From a virus: 64,000 nucleotides of DNA. This document shows positions 41,601 to 49,212 of this stretch, piece by piece. How positions within the stretch are numbered: position 1 is the stretch's first letter; each line of letters opens with the position of its first letter. The notes below the pieces were generated by a model. It saw only the letters and a program-made list of their open reading frames with translations, did not search any database and was not told the origin of the DNA. The stretch lies in the IMG/VR virus record IMGVR_UViG_3300009164_000056, positions 25,571-89,570 of that record; one strand, written 5' to 3'. The position numbers were made by a program, and so were the translations under genes.

Positions 41601-43242
41601 TATTGCATCTGTAAATGAGAAAGCTGAACAAATAGATAAGTTGTTTGACAAAGATGCTATGATGGATTTAAATCCAATATACAAAAGCAAAACTTGGCAG
41701 TCAAAATACCTTGAAATATTTAATCAAATTAGAAATGATTTATTGCCTGCTACATTTTTATCAGCTAGTGAGAATTTCCAATCAATACTTACTAAAGTTT
41801 TGGACAATGTTAACTCTGATTCAATTGAATTTACTGAGGAAACTAAAGCAAAAATCTCAAGAGACTTGTTATCATATTTAACTATAAAAGCATATGAGCA
41901 AAATAAATTAAATAATGATCCTCAATCTGTAGCAACATTAAATAATAATTTAGTTTACCCTGGTGGCGGATATGAATCAATTAATGATGTAGTTGATAGA
42001 ATGCGTACAACAGAAGCAGGTCAAAACAATTTTTTCTTGGATAACTTTGCAATAAGCATTAAAGCAACAGATGCTAAAAATCAATCTGGTTTGAACTTGC
42101 TTAATGCAAATACATTTAGAAGTTTAAATGCTGGGCAAAAAGTTGACTTACAAAATTCATTTGCTAAACTATATGGATCATTAGAAACAAAAGATGATGC
42201 TTTATCTATAATCAATTACATAATGGTTAAAGATGGTTTACAAGTTGGCTATGCATCTTTACTAGAAGCTATTAGCCCATTTACCATGGATTCTTATTTA
42301 AGTCAAATTGAAACTGCTAATAAAGCATTAAGAACTAATGATGACGCAAATATCAAAAAGGTATTTGGTTTAAATAGAGCTCAATTAGAATCTGACTTTG
42401 TTAATAATTATTTACAATCAAATATTAATGGGCCTTTGTTATACACTATTAATAGAAGTGAAATAGGAGCATTGCCTAAAGGTATAAGCATTAAAGAAAA
42501 TAAGATTACAATTAAGTGGGAAGATATGTATGGCACATCTCCTAAAGATTTTGTAAGATTAAAACTTGAAGATATTGCTACAGGATTTGTTACTTACAAA
42601 ACATATATGTCTACAACTCAAGATGAGTCAACAACAAAAGTATATGAAGAAATAGAAACAAAAGGATCTAATCAACAAACCGCAATTGGATTTATGTTTG
42701 GAGAAAGACCTACGTATAAAGCTGTAAGACAATCAATTAAGATTAAAAACTTAGGAGCTGAACAAGATTCATTTACTGATAGCATTCAATTTGATGAGAT
42801 GTCTTTTGCACAAGGTGTTCAAACTGCAGCATTACAAGATGAAGATGCAGTTATTGATGCAACTGAATTTGGTGTTAATGTTAATGGTAATAACATTGCT
42901 AACATTAGTGCATTAGAAGCAATGCTTACTGCTGAATCAAAAGAAAAGGTAGAAGAAACTAAATCAGATATTATTGAAACTGGTGTGGCAACAACTTTAG
43001 TTGATTCAATGAGTGATCTTGAAAGAGAGTTATATGAAGAGTTTGCAGCTGAAGTAGAAAATAATTATTCTGCAATTGAGAATTTCTGGGATGCTAATAT
43101 TCAAAAGAACTCAGATGCTAAAGAAAATCTGAGACTAAATAATAATGTGTTATCTTTGGAAGATCTTATAGATATGTACAATAAAGGTATATACACAAGT
43201 CAAGAAGAATTTATTGAACAAATAAAACAATGTAATTTATAA
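29692..43242 (+). CDS. Giant virion protein: metallopeptidase plus RNA-polymerase-like DFDID domain
   Basis: 4516 residues, 13.5 kb in one frame. Residues about 180-300 form an Ala/Gly-rich amphipathic or membrane-active stretch. Residues 2060-2165 hold a gluzincin-type zinc peptidase site: H2090-E-A-F-H2094 and a downstream EEYLADEF (Glu about 2156-2160). Around 3521-3565 lies an RNA-polymerase-like signature: VRIPSQ (Arg3521, Pro3523, Ser3524), then 37 residues on S-G-ADFDID-K (Asp3560, 3562, 3564). Compare bacterial beta-prime 'NRAPT' followed by 'NADFDGDQM', where the three Asp bind catalytic Mg. crAss-like phages carry a virion RNA polymerase with a D-x-D-x-D motif in this position. Inference: ejected polyprotein that transcribes early genes, with a protease that may process it. 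The second Lys-bearing barrel motif was not located. Confidence 0.8.
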   Translation: MENQVENNSLDQTILNNQVTENVIPKDNSFQPVMDMFDSEENNALMSRMDLAQLQQLDALKPLIDSTGIRANGNAAARRPTLSSNTFDPVLQQNPPNLNEPGGFERMMEQNVKTGFQQQQKSIKPGTGVAAPAFTGMVQSNFMRYYEHPEFQKLGWKPFADNEAYYNANSTIYDDMSRMWGQFGSLAGTGFMGGYRSIGSMFTGESMVTDLKSANEFEDAMAIGNSSRGGALAWTNNLLLNSAYTVGIIGSIAAEELALAALEVGTFGGATPLVAARTTANAARLARAVGQATTVGRLYSAGRGMMTTLKGLDAAKDFWSVARAGGKMTAGLFAPETLAAVKRLKTTEVVAQNLTNMAKASEYAGSFYRDVRALNLALSESKLEGGMVYNQLIKDGMDIKFAENNGGPVTTEQVADIQNNAHKAAFATTMTNMPVIYLTNKLVLGNSLGGFNKSLGRVFNEQAKGIGSRIIKTAQTVGKDGVKSLSPFKDAGTGLKGLITTIGNAGVKGNLTKLGQGSLRYFAANLGEGVQELSQEAISAGTKNYYTSLLKDPMNGGPELFNASVKAGIGEQFSAQGFDVFMSGFLMGGVVSGPQKLFFQGVPALYQRVANPEKYAEYKQNKEDYIKSVVDTYNAVWNTQAEDPNAMFDPKKYNFLQQKAAATGKTLASIANDQFDFIDETDFAKFQQIHTVLSTGGAALFQDQLVDYMKMSDEDLATAFPSSKKDIKNGKIRERLQSMVNQIDKTEDVYQQSKDRNPNPFMPEAYERGSRQWTEETIKKVAFEHARYLYMFTQDGFTRALERSNSIYQSLTSDPLFDKMAASDLTVLLDQDSIDKEIQMLTEEAIVLSGDKINESKVKQKTERIERLSAFKNVLLENQTKDGSFDKRKMGLLRNEFEKYVKHMANQSGTFVNKENIDAALKQIIDYTALKGRAKVYDKTIEYLNDPQKFDLVFERTAEVLKEQYKNRKSIFEQQVRDYVGVIERNELANQIAKLGFIPNNTEMKMFLETGDSRYLKTFYNQKGEQLSAYDKQDLEDIQALLNDYEETRPDKKVEEVKDEEEVAEEARTEVDDILDGINIEVSVKDSVVLDNTMKKAYAKYAAKQTAAGKKPITLDKWINSEDGKNHRAAFIAVKKIWIDNDTLINPNNPLTEAEIQSESKLIPWLQSQEGKTNDLVQNVVNALGLTIDDVTGQTELLPAEGEAVEGNKNITIVKKGNTVSLIELKTVDSQGNISTSYQLVDQFKQPLEEELLNRFNVPSFGIFVEGDKVKALSMQKAIDDAAPDTTSFIFDDVELNYGQLVYDQTGKEFIVVSQPKQVGTERKLLVVPSDEISPSIEETKKATFSVKPGEFKASFNVQALDLKVLPQSVSRLNINEPIQPYAYRNKDAATNQWLETPEQATARYNLVMSMLSSEELNELELIVTLDPEGGLNNGNLIIPGFKEANPYIQTIRANYSVGIRTSNPNVQAKIDAAIEKNGLNKSNSPNGVFGFMQNANFVITNSQGTVINPATMTADEYKNIVYTPEGMDVNLEEDLKRAQNNFALNNLLSSMLPELVANNPDGVIALSKLPNGLSFISKPGVTMYDKSPKPLGDLQYSTADEEGNYLIYQLENNKGGARTKVAISNLEGEERRQLIDRVEESLTKQGLLDSITSLTDAYVAAVLLPDGSYALVNLKAKSIDLNAKFLELINRSETTLSDNPEANAEKFDKRFNVDYNKALRSELFISAKPGYRLSLQVSPWGKIELEISDSNNKQIGIVRLNKSEISNKDLSVDDKLNLLLDKFNALPAVVAADVNLTAANFRASYSREAGVQEILDKTTTQVAPQVVSNNAIQLSADSSAIQAAKNIPIVQRTAFVSTEEIPVGIDEIVLDLDTAGKRLDIEKRRKAELDELKRKRQFDKKNTDPINARYDAELAALDSSKEVVITSEEKADAVNTDNINPEDINVDDINALRNGVRLNKLEGVKQQLETLKAKLTEGLVGAAKIKAVKESKEYQDLLAERKKLESEANKIVSIEDAVADAEDINVFTEWASQNLPSFITIEDIKTLGDNLKAGGVRVGAFVLGLNDIGGGLTVNGTLFTGAKSPFKYHEAFHGVFRMLLTDAEIKKYLAIARKEVRAKLRAEGKNFEAELERFRNSANTYSDMSRERLEQEYYEEYLADEFEKFKANAKSTQTDSSVKSLFTRIMEWIKSVFSSFTKNQLLTLYENIDAGKFKNAGVSQNQFVTSMMTGIALEANALLPYDTEQNANNKVGYYFLDSAIAEPLVSSIAAMYIQEVQKVRDPNVKRGDILENVMNDFAALYDEETEANQKLSDEQKKFLPQISEVFYNFSDELKSEVYKVLNIITKQTQEEEYNNEYFEEEVGLRNVEQYSMDASMIGGFGSLSEGLRSYLATTTIEETDYFGNKELKPGVKLIVPINFTSAYNGLLKAVKNIDDSKKMLQNMYFFGLDNPQTGAVVTRLLQDFGISVETLLEAGPLPTEIKNAALFTSVVKGFTTFRVDYLFVQRDNAGAVLIYSAAQRDDINSQLESWSQAWGQAEKKIKSDVKVKNETVRTLEDFASYLKPSDTKLTGPKLSELSSKYSQDIFRLTGIKLSKQFIAFSIASSRNNPTVAQAALVNANSEQTPISYSDILEMNKLIQQGNDIFSEGETGASSRLRTLAIQNAPFDETIGASVFKNPEGNLVYAHQLPTFHLKRIQELNDVAELERLKGSDPYLTNNFLLNSDAFIQMSAENRQRVLRIAGSSVGKINSTEEELNDKISGVSNKSSYGNYTPQEFALSILNTYTALLNTKSNKVDTVEYFDDVLNKNVKAALAPILIRVLEASNTGDLMYLPVVKAVRFEKAGAGKVVLTDEIINAFVNRIESEYDRIRRESNPETKTEETQLGYNTEDGRAFQLINSGLLLTPELKVSLEEIAKREDAPSLKEALKELNVTDKTFRSVVNTQLESQYTKFSEGLAELQIEDQLGKSITEGLAATTKANQNLIESAELLNLTYDKEYNLKQIFFNDWINTTSINDVLLGDQAVTLKDGVDAVKRAKMQNAAYYSAYTSISAKDLGVMHTVDDISLVSLEEPVGVSTLTGKNIDRSDAQMWMTTKAFRYMWFGFGKLTPAQAKLIDKIEAGEDISSEELFGQDGYVDMGSMLNSKKLVYGDGKTFIKMSAFVLTPQLTSNKVVDENGNVTFVPKETKVDLHNLRVKLEAIEKTKDTISIAAPLSALKMLKQRVNPLSDLGNTNSFTNGHTTLSAKYMGLQVLTPSNKTEVIDPTQVKNIVTSEQKDSVYVEALGMTVGQIRTAYNLATSAKVELKFKNKRNLIFSFEKGMQELAISKQNNKITPNLTAFLRYATEGLKASQASSNLLEFFSTQDGEQKYDLNNPITLNKFEQLFLSYLSKGALAEKAPGHAVALVSDFGTKVYRRVFSVDENGVPDRSEIIRENVWNSLANKPQLGEYDTLSITLKDNKNGVVILDRLRSGVKEYDKDGKFTGERYTEMLMPAHFKSVMDLVENTNSAFPDVLSKMFAVRIPSQDNHSTINVKHVDFLPGFYGSSAMFAQELIEISGADFDIDKVYMQIKEFYEDKGQFYEYGKQTTDNGKYTDYLRYVSEKVNQPGTTYAEALDLYRNNLQASSIANSVTDIEQEIASDAGLSENGIKALQILGLPITKDQYLEYKKNFREPYEAPMNNAILDYKYALMGNTGVTETTNENETPISYTSASLQILTDSLKELEEVLPGLLERSREDNIDINNIIGKIKAFTNNKGAAIGAIVLPNVYLSLLTEYGITINDKGPKISVNGITYDDFGVTREQLANGLEGLRKQDIISALITMATDNAKERLVAKLGLNKHALGVVANLTALGVPIKTSLLLINNPMIQDIYSQALNKKDKLDPGVNSILNSILADLTEKRKAVKLGDAKSIEAIKVNDNLLIDAFNNPEEVTNNEKIAILNLFSNAVQVKDFTSNMSAVAGLTNGLGKDIASVNEKAEQIDKLFDKDAMMDLNPIYKSKTWQSKYLEIFNQIRNDLLPATFLSASENFQSILTKVLDNVNSDSIEFTEETKAKISRDLLSYLTIKAYEQNKLNNDPQSVATLNNNLVYPGGGYESINDVVDRMRTTEAGQNNFFLDNFAISIKATDAKNQSGLNLLNANTFRSLNAGQKVDLQNSFAKLYGSLETKDDALSIINYIMVKDGLQVGYASLLEAISPFTMDSYLSQIETANKALRTNDDANIKKVFGLNRAQLESDFVNNYLQSNINGPLLYTINRSEIGALPKGISIKENKITIKWEDMYGTSPKDFVRLKLEDIATGFVTYKTYMSTTQDESTTKVYEEIETKGSNQQTAIGFMFGERPTYKAVRQSIKIKNLGAEQDSFTDSIQFDEMSFAQGVQTAALQDEDAVIDATEFGVNVNGNNIANISALEAMLTAESKEKVEETKSDIIETGVATTLVDSMSDLERELYEEFAAEVENNYSAIENFWDANIQKNSDAKENLRLNNNVLSLEDLIDMYNKGIYTSQEEFIEQIKQCNL

Positions 43243-43248
43243 TAAGCT

Positions 43249-46200
43249 ATGGCAAGATGTCCTAACAAAAACACACCGGAATATAAAGCTTTACAAGAAG
43301 TTTATAAAAGTGAAATTGCAACAAACAATATCATTAATAGTTGGCAAGATGCAAACAACACAGAAGTATTTCCTACTGTAGTTGAGGCACAACAATTTGC
43401 TAAATATAATAAAGTTGCTTTTGCATTAAAACAAAAAAGTTTTGCTGAGAGTTTATTAAACAATTTAAGAGATAAAAAATTAATTCATAATAAATATGGA
43501 TTGAATTTAATCAATGTAACTAATCCGGATCTTTTCTATACTGATAGAGTTTATGATAGAACAGTTGTTGAAAGTAACCGCAATAAAATTATTGAATATT
43601 TAAAGGCAAACAATATTCCTTTAGATGCTGTTTCAATTACAGCAACTGATAAAACATATAAGATAGAAGTAAATGAAAATATGTTTACTCCAAAAGATAT
43701 GTTGGAATCTTCAAGATCTTGGGATACACCAAGAGCTAGAGCTGTTGTTATGCATTTGATGAGAATGTTTCCACAAATACAAGTTAAAATGCTTAGTGTT
43801 GGTGAAGCAGAAATTCTTTTTGATTCAATTCCTGAATGGCAAAAAGGTAATGTTAAATTTAAAGAAGTAAATTCATTTTATGTTGGTGGTGTTGCATACT
43901 TAGTTAAAGGAAGAGTAACAGATGAGACTGCTATTGAAGAAATGTTACATCCATTTATTGATGCAATTAAAATAGATAACCCAGAATTGTTTAGCACTTT
44001 ATTAGCAGAAGCTAAGTTAAACTTTCCTGAAATGGTTCAATCTATTACAGAAGCATATAATAAGGATAGAAGTTTTAGTTCATTAGAAAGAGATCTTGAA
44101 ATTGTAACTCAAGCATTGTCTAGACACTTCAATAAAGAATATGAAACAACTCCAACCAAAAGATTCTTAGATAAGATTAAAGAAGCACTGGACTGGTTTT
44201 TAAATGTTATTAATAATTTAAATGAATATATGACAGGTAAACCATTATCTGTAAAAGACATTAATAACAAAACTAACTTTAGTGATATTGCTAAACTTTT
44301 AAATACAGAGGGTATACGTTTTAAACTTGAGAGTAAAGCAAATGGTAAAGTAAGATATTCATTGTCTCCTGAGAAACAAAAAATAGTAGACAAAGCTTTG
44401 GATAAATCTAATAGTATACAACAAGAGATAATTAAAAAACTATTTCATGTTGCTGTTAGTTCAAAAGAAGAGATAGATTCATTGTCTGCAAACTTAAGTG
44501 ACACTGCTTCTGCTAATACAATTGTGGTCCTTAATAAAGAAGATCACACATATGTGGATATTACCAACCGTGAAATCTATAAGTCAGTTACTACAGCAAT
44601 TAAAGGACAATTAGCAAATGAAGAAGATGTACAACTTAATTTAGCAATTGGTAATGATGTAGATGCTTTATTAGATGCAATTATATCAGAGCAATCATTT
44701 GATGAAGCATTCCCTAAAATGAAAGTTTTAGATAAAGAATTAGCCGGAAGAATGTTTGATATGTTAGAAGAACAGATTACTCAGTTAATTCCTCAAGGTG
44801 CCGTTGGTATTTCACAAGTAGTTGTATTTGATGAAGCAACAAAGCTTGCTGGTACAGCTGACTTAGTTGTTATTGATAAGAATGGTAAGATTAGAATTGT
44901 TGATTTAAAGACAAGTAAAAATTCTATTTATGATAGAACTTTTGTTGATGCTGTTAAAAATAAAATACCAGGTAGAACTCAAGGTACAAAATATGAGTTA
45001 AAAGAATATGAATTAAAAGAAGACATGCCTGCTTTAGATGCAAAAGGAAATCCTATTTTAAATGCTGATGGCTCACCAAAAATATATCTTGGTAGTGATC
45101 TTAAAAAATTATATGGAGTTGACAAACTATCAACTATAGCTCAACACAATCTTCAAGTAAACCTTTACAGACGTATGTTTGAGAATATGGGTTACACTGT
45201 GTATGAAGGTGACGGTGGTGCAATTACATTTCATATACAAGCAGATATAACTGGTGTAGGAAAAGATCAAGTATTTAATAATAACTTTAGATTAGATGGT
45301 AGAGTAGAACACCCTATATCTGAAAACTTATTGTATGTTAATATGCTTGTCCCTTCTGTAATGAATAATACAGAAAAAGAAAGTCTTGATAAAGCAATTG
45401 ATGCAGCTGAAGATGCTATCTACCGTGGTGATAAAGATGTTGATGCATCAGAAAAAATTGCTGATACAATTGAAGCTCAAGAATATCCTGAGTACAATAC
45501 TATTTTTGATGCATTACAAAACTATAGTGTTGCTTTAATGGAGCAAGATAAGGCGTTAGATAGACTTAAGACTAATGTTTATAGAGACAAAACCAAAGAA
45601 CAAACACGTGATGATATTGCGAGTACACTAGCATACATTGCTAGTAACATTAATACTGGTCCAATAGCAAGATCTCAAACTTATACTAATCTATTAAGAG
45701 CTTCTTTAAATCAAATGCAGAAATTTACTGCTTATGTTGAAGATCCAGCTAATGTAAACAAACCTGAGTATATTACATATGCATTAAACTTTAATAGATT
45801 CTTAAGTACATTTGAAGCTTTGTATTCAATTAAAGATTCTAAAGAACTTAATGCTACACAAAGAACATTGGTTCTTCAAATGCAACTTGAACAAAATAAA
45901 CTTTTAGGTACTAATGGTAATGAAGGTTTGATCAATGATGCTATTATAAATTATGTAAAAGAAACTATTAGAACTAGATCAACAAATGATTGGGGTGGTA
46001 AGGGTAGTGGTTTTACAGAAGATATGTTAGATGATCTTTTAGTTATGGCTCCAGATATTGCAATGGATGCATTAAATGTTCAAGATATGGCTACTCAAAA
46101 AGATACCATACTTGCAGTAATGGATAAAATATATAAGAGTCAAAAACAAAAACTTTTAGATAGAATAGAAGAAAGAGAATTTGCAATTAGAAATGCTGGT

Positions 46201-49026
46201 AATCAATTACTAAAACTTTCAGGAAATAAAGATATGCAAAGTCTTTATGATTTTATGTTGGAGTATGATAAGGACGGTCAATTTACAGGGTTTTATACTC
46301 AAAAAATTGGTCAAGAATATTATAATATGCAACAGTCATTAAGAAGTGAACTATATGATGACAATGGTAATCCATATGAATACAGAGATGTAAGTAATCT
46401 AGATAAAGCAAAACCAGAAGACATTAAATATAATATTGAATTAGCTAAAAAGAAATCTGCATTTAGCAAATTCTTTCAAGCTGAAAGTTCAAATGCTGAT
46501 GGTGAATTAATTGATGGTGAATTTCATAAATACTCTAATGAATTTAAAGATGCCAGAAGCAGATATGAATTTTGGGTACCATCTAAAAATAAAGAATATG
46601 GAACTTGGTATAGAAAACCAAGAATATCAGATAGAGACTATGCTGTATATGAAGCTAAGTATTATAACTTTGGTACATATACTAAAGCATTAAGAGCTAA
46701 TGGTGAACCAACAGGAGCAATAGCAAAAGAACAAGTATTACGTTCTCCAAAGGTTCAGTTTAGAGTGGCAAGAGAAATATCAGAATCTGGTAAAGACATG
46801 CGTAGTGAAAAGTATAGAGCATTAATGGATCCTAATAAAACAGATGCATTAAGTGTGGCTCAAAGAAATTTCTACAACATGTTTATAAAGTATTATGAAA
46901 CTGAATTATTGAATAAATTACCACAAGGTATTAAAGATCAGATGGCAGGACGTGTTCCTATTGTTAAAAATAATGTTTTAGATACATTAAAGAATCAACC
47001 AAATGTTGTTACTAAAATGTACGCTAATATGGTTAGAGGTATTAAAAACTTTACTCAAGAAACAGCAACACAAAAGAATGTTTTACTTGATGAGCAAGGT
47101 AACTTTGTTAATTCACTTCCTATATTTTATACAGGTAAAGTAAGAGTTGATGAAGATCTTAAAAATGTTGAGACAGAAATAACAGCATTACAAGATAAAA
47201 AGAAAAAAGGAACAATTGGCCCAGAACAATATAAAACAGAGTTAGCATTACTTAATGGTAAAGCAGCACAACTTAGAAGTCAACCTTCATTGGGTGAACT
47301 TAATAAAGATATGACTACTGCTTTAATCAAGTTTAGTGCAATGGCTGAACATTATGAGGTAATGGGTGAAATTGAAGATACTCTTACTGCAATGGTAAAA
47401 GTTATTGAAAATAGAACTTATACTCCAGCAGATCCTGCAATTATTACAGGAACTAGGATTGATAGTAAATTTAAAAAAGTAGGAACAATTAAAGGTTCTG
47501 ATTCTAATGCTTTGAGAAGAGCTAAGAAATACATGTCAATGATTTACTATGACAATGAACTTGCAACAAAAGGTATGATTGATAAGATTGCTGATGAACT
47601 TATTGGTATATCTTCATTATCTTATGTAGCATTTAACCCATTTGGTAACCTTAATAACTATGTTATGGGTAGGATCAACAATGGTATTGAAATGTTAGGA
47701 AGTAGATACTTTAGCAAACAAAACTATGCTAGAGCTTCTAAAGAATATAATGTACACGGTGTTTCTGGATTGCTAACAAGAACAAGTACGGCTTTAACTG
47801 ATATTGCTGATATTGCTACATTAGGAAAAACAGGATTAAAAAAATCTGATTATGATGCAGATAAACCTAACAGTAAATATGAAGCATTTGTAGACATGTT
47901 TAGAATGATGGACAAGGCTACAGATATCCGTGAAAATACTTCTGAGTTTGATAGCAAATCTATTTGGTCAAGATTTAAAGAATGGGGTTATGTAATACAG
48001 GATGCTGCGGAATATAATGTACAAACTAAAGTTGGTATGGCCATACTTATGGATGTTACAATTAAAAACAGTAAGACCGGTGAAACACTATCTCTTTACG
48101 ATGCATTTCAATATAACTCAGAAACTCATAAGAATGAATTAATGCCTGGTTATGATACTATAGTTTCTAAAAATGGAACTGAGCAACCATACACTGATCA
48201 ATTCAGATATGATTTAAGAAATGAGATTAGAGAGGTCAATAAACAAATCCATGGTAACTATGCTAAAGAAGATAGAATGGTTATTCAGGGTCATACTCTT
48301 GGTAACTTAGCAACACAATTTCACAAGTGGGTTGCACCTGCAATTAGAGCTAGATTTAGAAGAGAATACTTTGATCAAAATTTAGGATGGATTGAAGGTA
48401 GATACAGATCTTTCTTTAAGTTTTTAAATCATGCTAAAAATGAAATGGTACGTGGTAATTTTAATATAAATCCTGCCAAGTATAATGAAAGTTTTAAAGA
48501 AGCATACGGCTTTACAGGTGATGGTGGTAATATAGATCAAAGAGCTGAAGACAAACTTAGAGGTTTTTATAGAACCACGGGTGAACTTGCTATTATGATG
48601 AGTGTTGTAGTACTAAATTCATTATTAGCAGGACTACTTGCAGGTGATGATGATGATGAAGAATTAACAAAAAGATTAAAAAATCTTGTAAGACTACAAG
48701 GAGATAGAACATATAAAGAGATGGTATTATTTACACCATTACCTGAAGGTTTAAAACAACAATATGCATTAATGAAATCACCAATTGCAACTACAAGAAC
48801 ATTAGGTGAATTGGGTGAAGCAGTATCATTAAGTTATATGACACCATTAGCTTATATATATGAAGGTAAGGATGAATTTTATGCTGATAAAGATTATGTA
48901 TATCAAAACAAACCTAATAAAGGTCAATTAAAAGTATACAAAAACTGGGCGGATGTTGTTCCTATTTTATACTCAATACAGAAGTGGGATAATATGATTA
49001 AAGCACAAGACTTCTATATCAAGTAA
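43249..49026 (+). CDS. Giant virion protein with PD-(D/E)XK nuclease domain and degenerate peptidase
   Basis: 1925 residues, starting 6 bases after the giant RNAP-like gene. Residues about 205-300 resemble a zinc peptidase but the motif reads E230-E-M-L-H234 instead of HExxH, so it is probably inactive. Residues about 520-660 form a RecB/Cas4-like PD-(D/E)XK nuclease: GTAD538LVV, IVD552-L-K554-TSK and Q636-V-N-L-Y640. The remainder is mostly helical; near 1775-1805 there is a hydrophobic segment (LAIMMSVVVLNSLLAGLLAG) that could be a membrane span. It is the last gene of the cargo block, and a bidirectional terminator follows. crAss-like phages encode companion subunits next to the virion polymerase; this gene holds that place. 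Function beyond the nuclease fold is inferred. Confidence 0.78.
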   Translation: MARCPNKNTPEYKALQEVYKSEIATNNIINSWQDANNTEVFPTVVEAQQFAKYNKVAFALKQKSFAESLLNNLRDKKLIHNKYGLNLINVTNPDLFYTDRVYDRTVVESNRNKIIEYLKANNIPLDAVSITATDKTYKIEVNENMFTPKDMLESSRSWDTPRARAVVMHLMRMFPQIQVKMLSVGEAEILFDSIPEWQKGNVKFKEVNSFYVGGVAYLVKGRVTDETAIEEMLHPFIDAIKIDNPELFSTLLAEAKLNFPEMVQSITEAYNKDRSFSSLERDLEIVTQALSRHFNKEYETTPTKRFLDKIKEALDWFLNVINNLNEYMTGKPLSVKDINNKTNFSDIAKLLNTEGIRFKLESKANGKVRYSLSPEKQKIVDKALDKSNSIQQEIIKKLFHVAVSSKEEIDSLSANLSDTASANTIVVLNKEDHTYVDITNREIYKSVTTAIKGQLANEEDVQLNLAIGNDVDALLDAIISEQSFDEAFPKMKVLDKELAGRMFDMLEEQITQLIPQGAVGISQVVVFDEATKLAGTADLVVIDKNGKIRIVDLKTSKNSIYDRTFVDAVKNKIPGRTQGTKYELKEYELKEDMPALDAKGNPILNADGSPKIYLGSDLKKLYGVDKLSTIAQHNLQVNLYRRMFENMGYTVYEGDGGAITFHIQADITGVGKDQVFNNNFRLDGRVEHPISENLLYVNMLVPSVMNNTEKESLDKAIDAAEDAIYRGDKDVDASEKIADTIEAQEYPEYNTIFDALQNYSVALMEQDKALDRLKTNVYRDKTKEQTRDDIASTLAYIASNINTGPIARSQTYTNLLRASLNQMQKFTAYVEDPANVNKPEYITYALNFNRFLSTFEALYSIKDSKELNATQRTLVLQMQLEQNKLLGTNGNEGLINDAIINYVKETIRTRSTNDWGGKGSGFTEDMLDDLLVMAPDIAMDALNVQDMATQKDTILAVMDKIYKSQKQKLLDRIEEREFAIRNAGNQLLKLSGNKDMQSLYDFMLEYDKDGQFTGFYTQKIGQEYYNMQQSLRSELYDDNGNPYEYRDVSNLDKAKPEDIKYNIELAKKKSAFSKFFQAESSNADGELIDGEFHKYSNEFKDARSRYEFWVPSKNKEYGTWYRKPRISDRDYAVYEAKYYNFGTYTKALRANGEPTGAIAKEQVLRSPKVQFRVAREISESGKDMRSEKYRALMDPNKTDALSVAQRNFYNMFIKYYETELLNKLPQGIKDQMAGRVPIVKNNVLDTLKNQPNVVTKMYANMVRGIKNFTQETATQKNVLLDEQGNFVNSLPIFYTGKVRVDEDLKNVETEITALQDKKKKGTIGPEQYKTELALLNGKAAQLRSQPSLGELNKDMTTALIKFSAMAEHYEVMGEIEDTLTAMVKVIENRTYTPADPAIITGTRIDSKFKKVGTIKGSDSNALRRAKKYMSMIYYDNELATKGMIDKIADELIGISSLSYVAFNPFGNLNNYVMGRINNGIEMLGSRYFSKQNYARASKEYNVHGVSGLLTRTSTALTDIADIATLGKTGLKKSDYDADKPNSKYEAFVDMFRMMDKATDIRENTSEFDSKSIWSRFKEWGYVIQDAAEYNVQTKVGMAILMDVTIKNSKTGETLSLYDAFQYNSETHKNELMPGYDTIVSKNGTEQPYTDQFRYDLRNEIREVNKQIHGNYAKEDRMVIQGHTLGNLATQFHKWVAPAIRARFRREYFDQNLGWIEGRYRSFFKFLNHAKNEMVRGNFNINPAKYNESFKEAYGFTGDGGNIDQRAEDKLRGFYRTTGELAIMMSVVVLNSLLAGLLAGDDDDEELTKRLKNLVRLQGDRTYKEMVLFTPLPEGLKQQYALMKSPIATTRTLGELGEAVSLSYMTPLAYIYEGKDEFYADKDYVYQNKPNKGQLKVYKNWADVVPILYSIQKWDNMIKAQDFYIK

Positions 49027-49029
49027 TTA

Positions 49030-49043
49030 TATGCAATTGCATA
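49030..49043. repeat. Palindrome TATGCAATTGCATA
   Basis: Perfect 14-base palindrome just after the stop of the 1925-residue gene. A related inverted repeat TTATGCA-TATT-TGCATAA lies at 51917-51934, so the two flank the ribonucleotide reductase genes. Confidence 0.5.
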
Positions 49044-49095
49044 TTGCAATACCCAATATGACCAATACTATATGTAGAAACATATAATGAATGAA

Positions 49096-49138
49096 AAAGC
49101 CATCATTAAACCCTAAAAAAGGACTTAGTGATGGCTTT
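49096..49138. terminator. Bidirectional terminator between convergent giant gene and nrdA
   Basis: AAAGCCATCATTAA (49096-49109) pairs with TTAGTGATGGCTTT (49125-49138), one G-T wobble, 15-base loop. A-rich on the left and T-rich on the right, so it can work on both strands, between two converging transcription units. Confidence 0.8.
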
Positions 49139-49212
49139 AACATACATTATTAGGTTTGTTTTTTATACTGTGAGTATAAATATCTTCTATAAACTAAACC
49201 TATAGGTTGATT

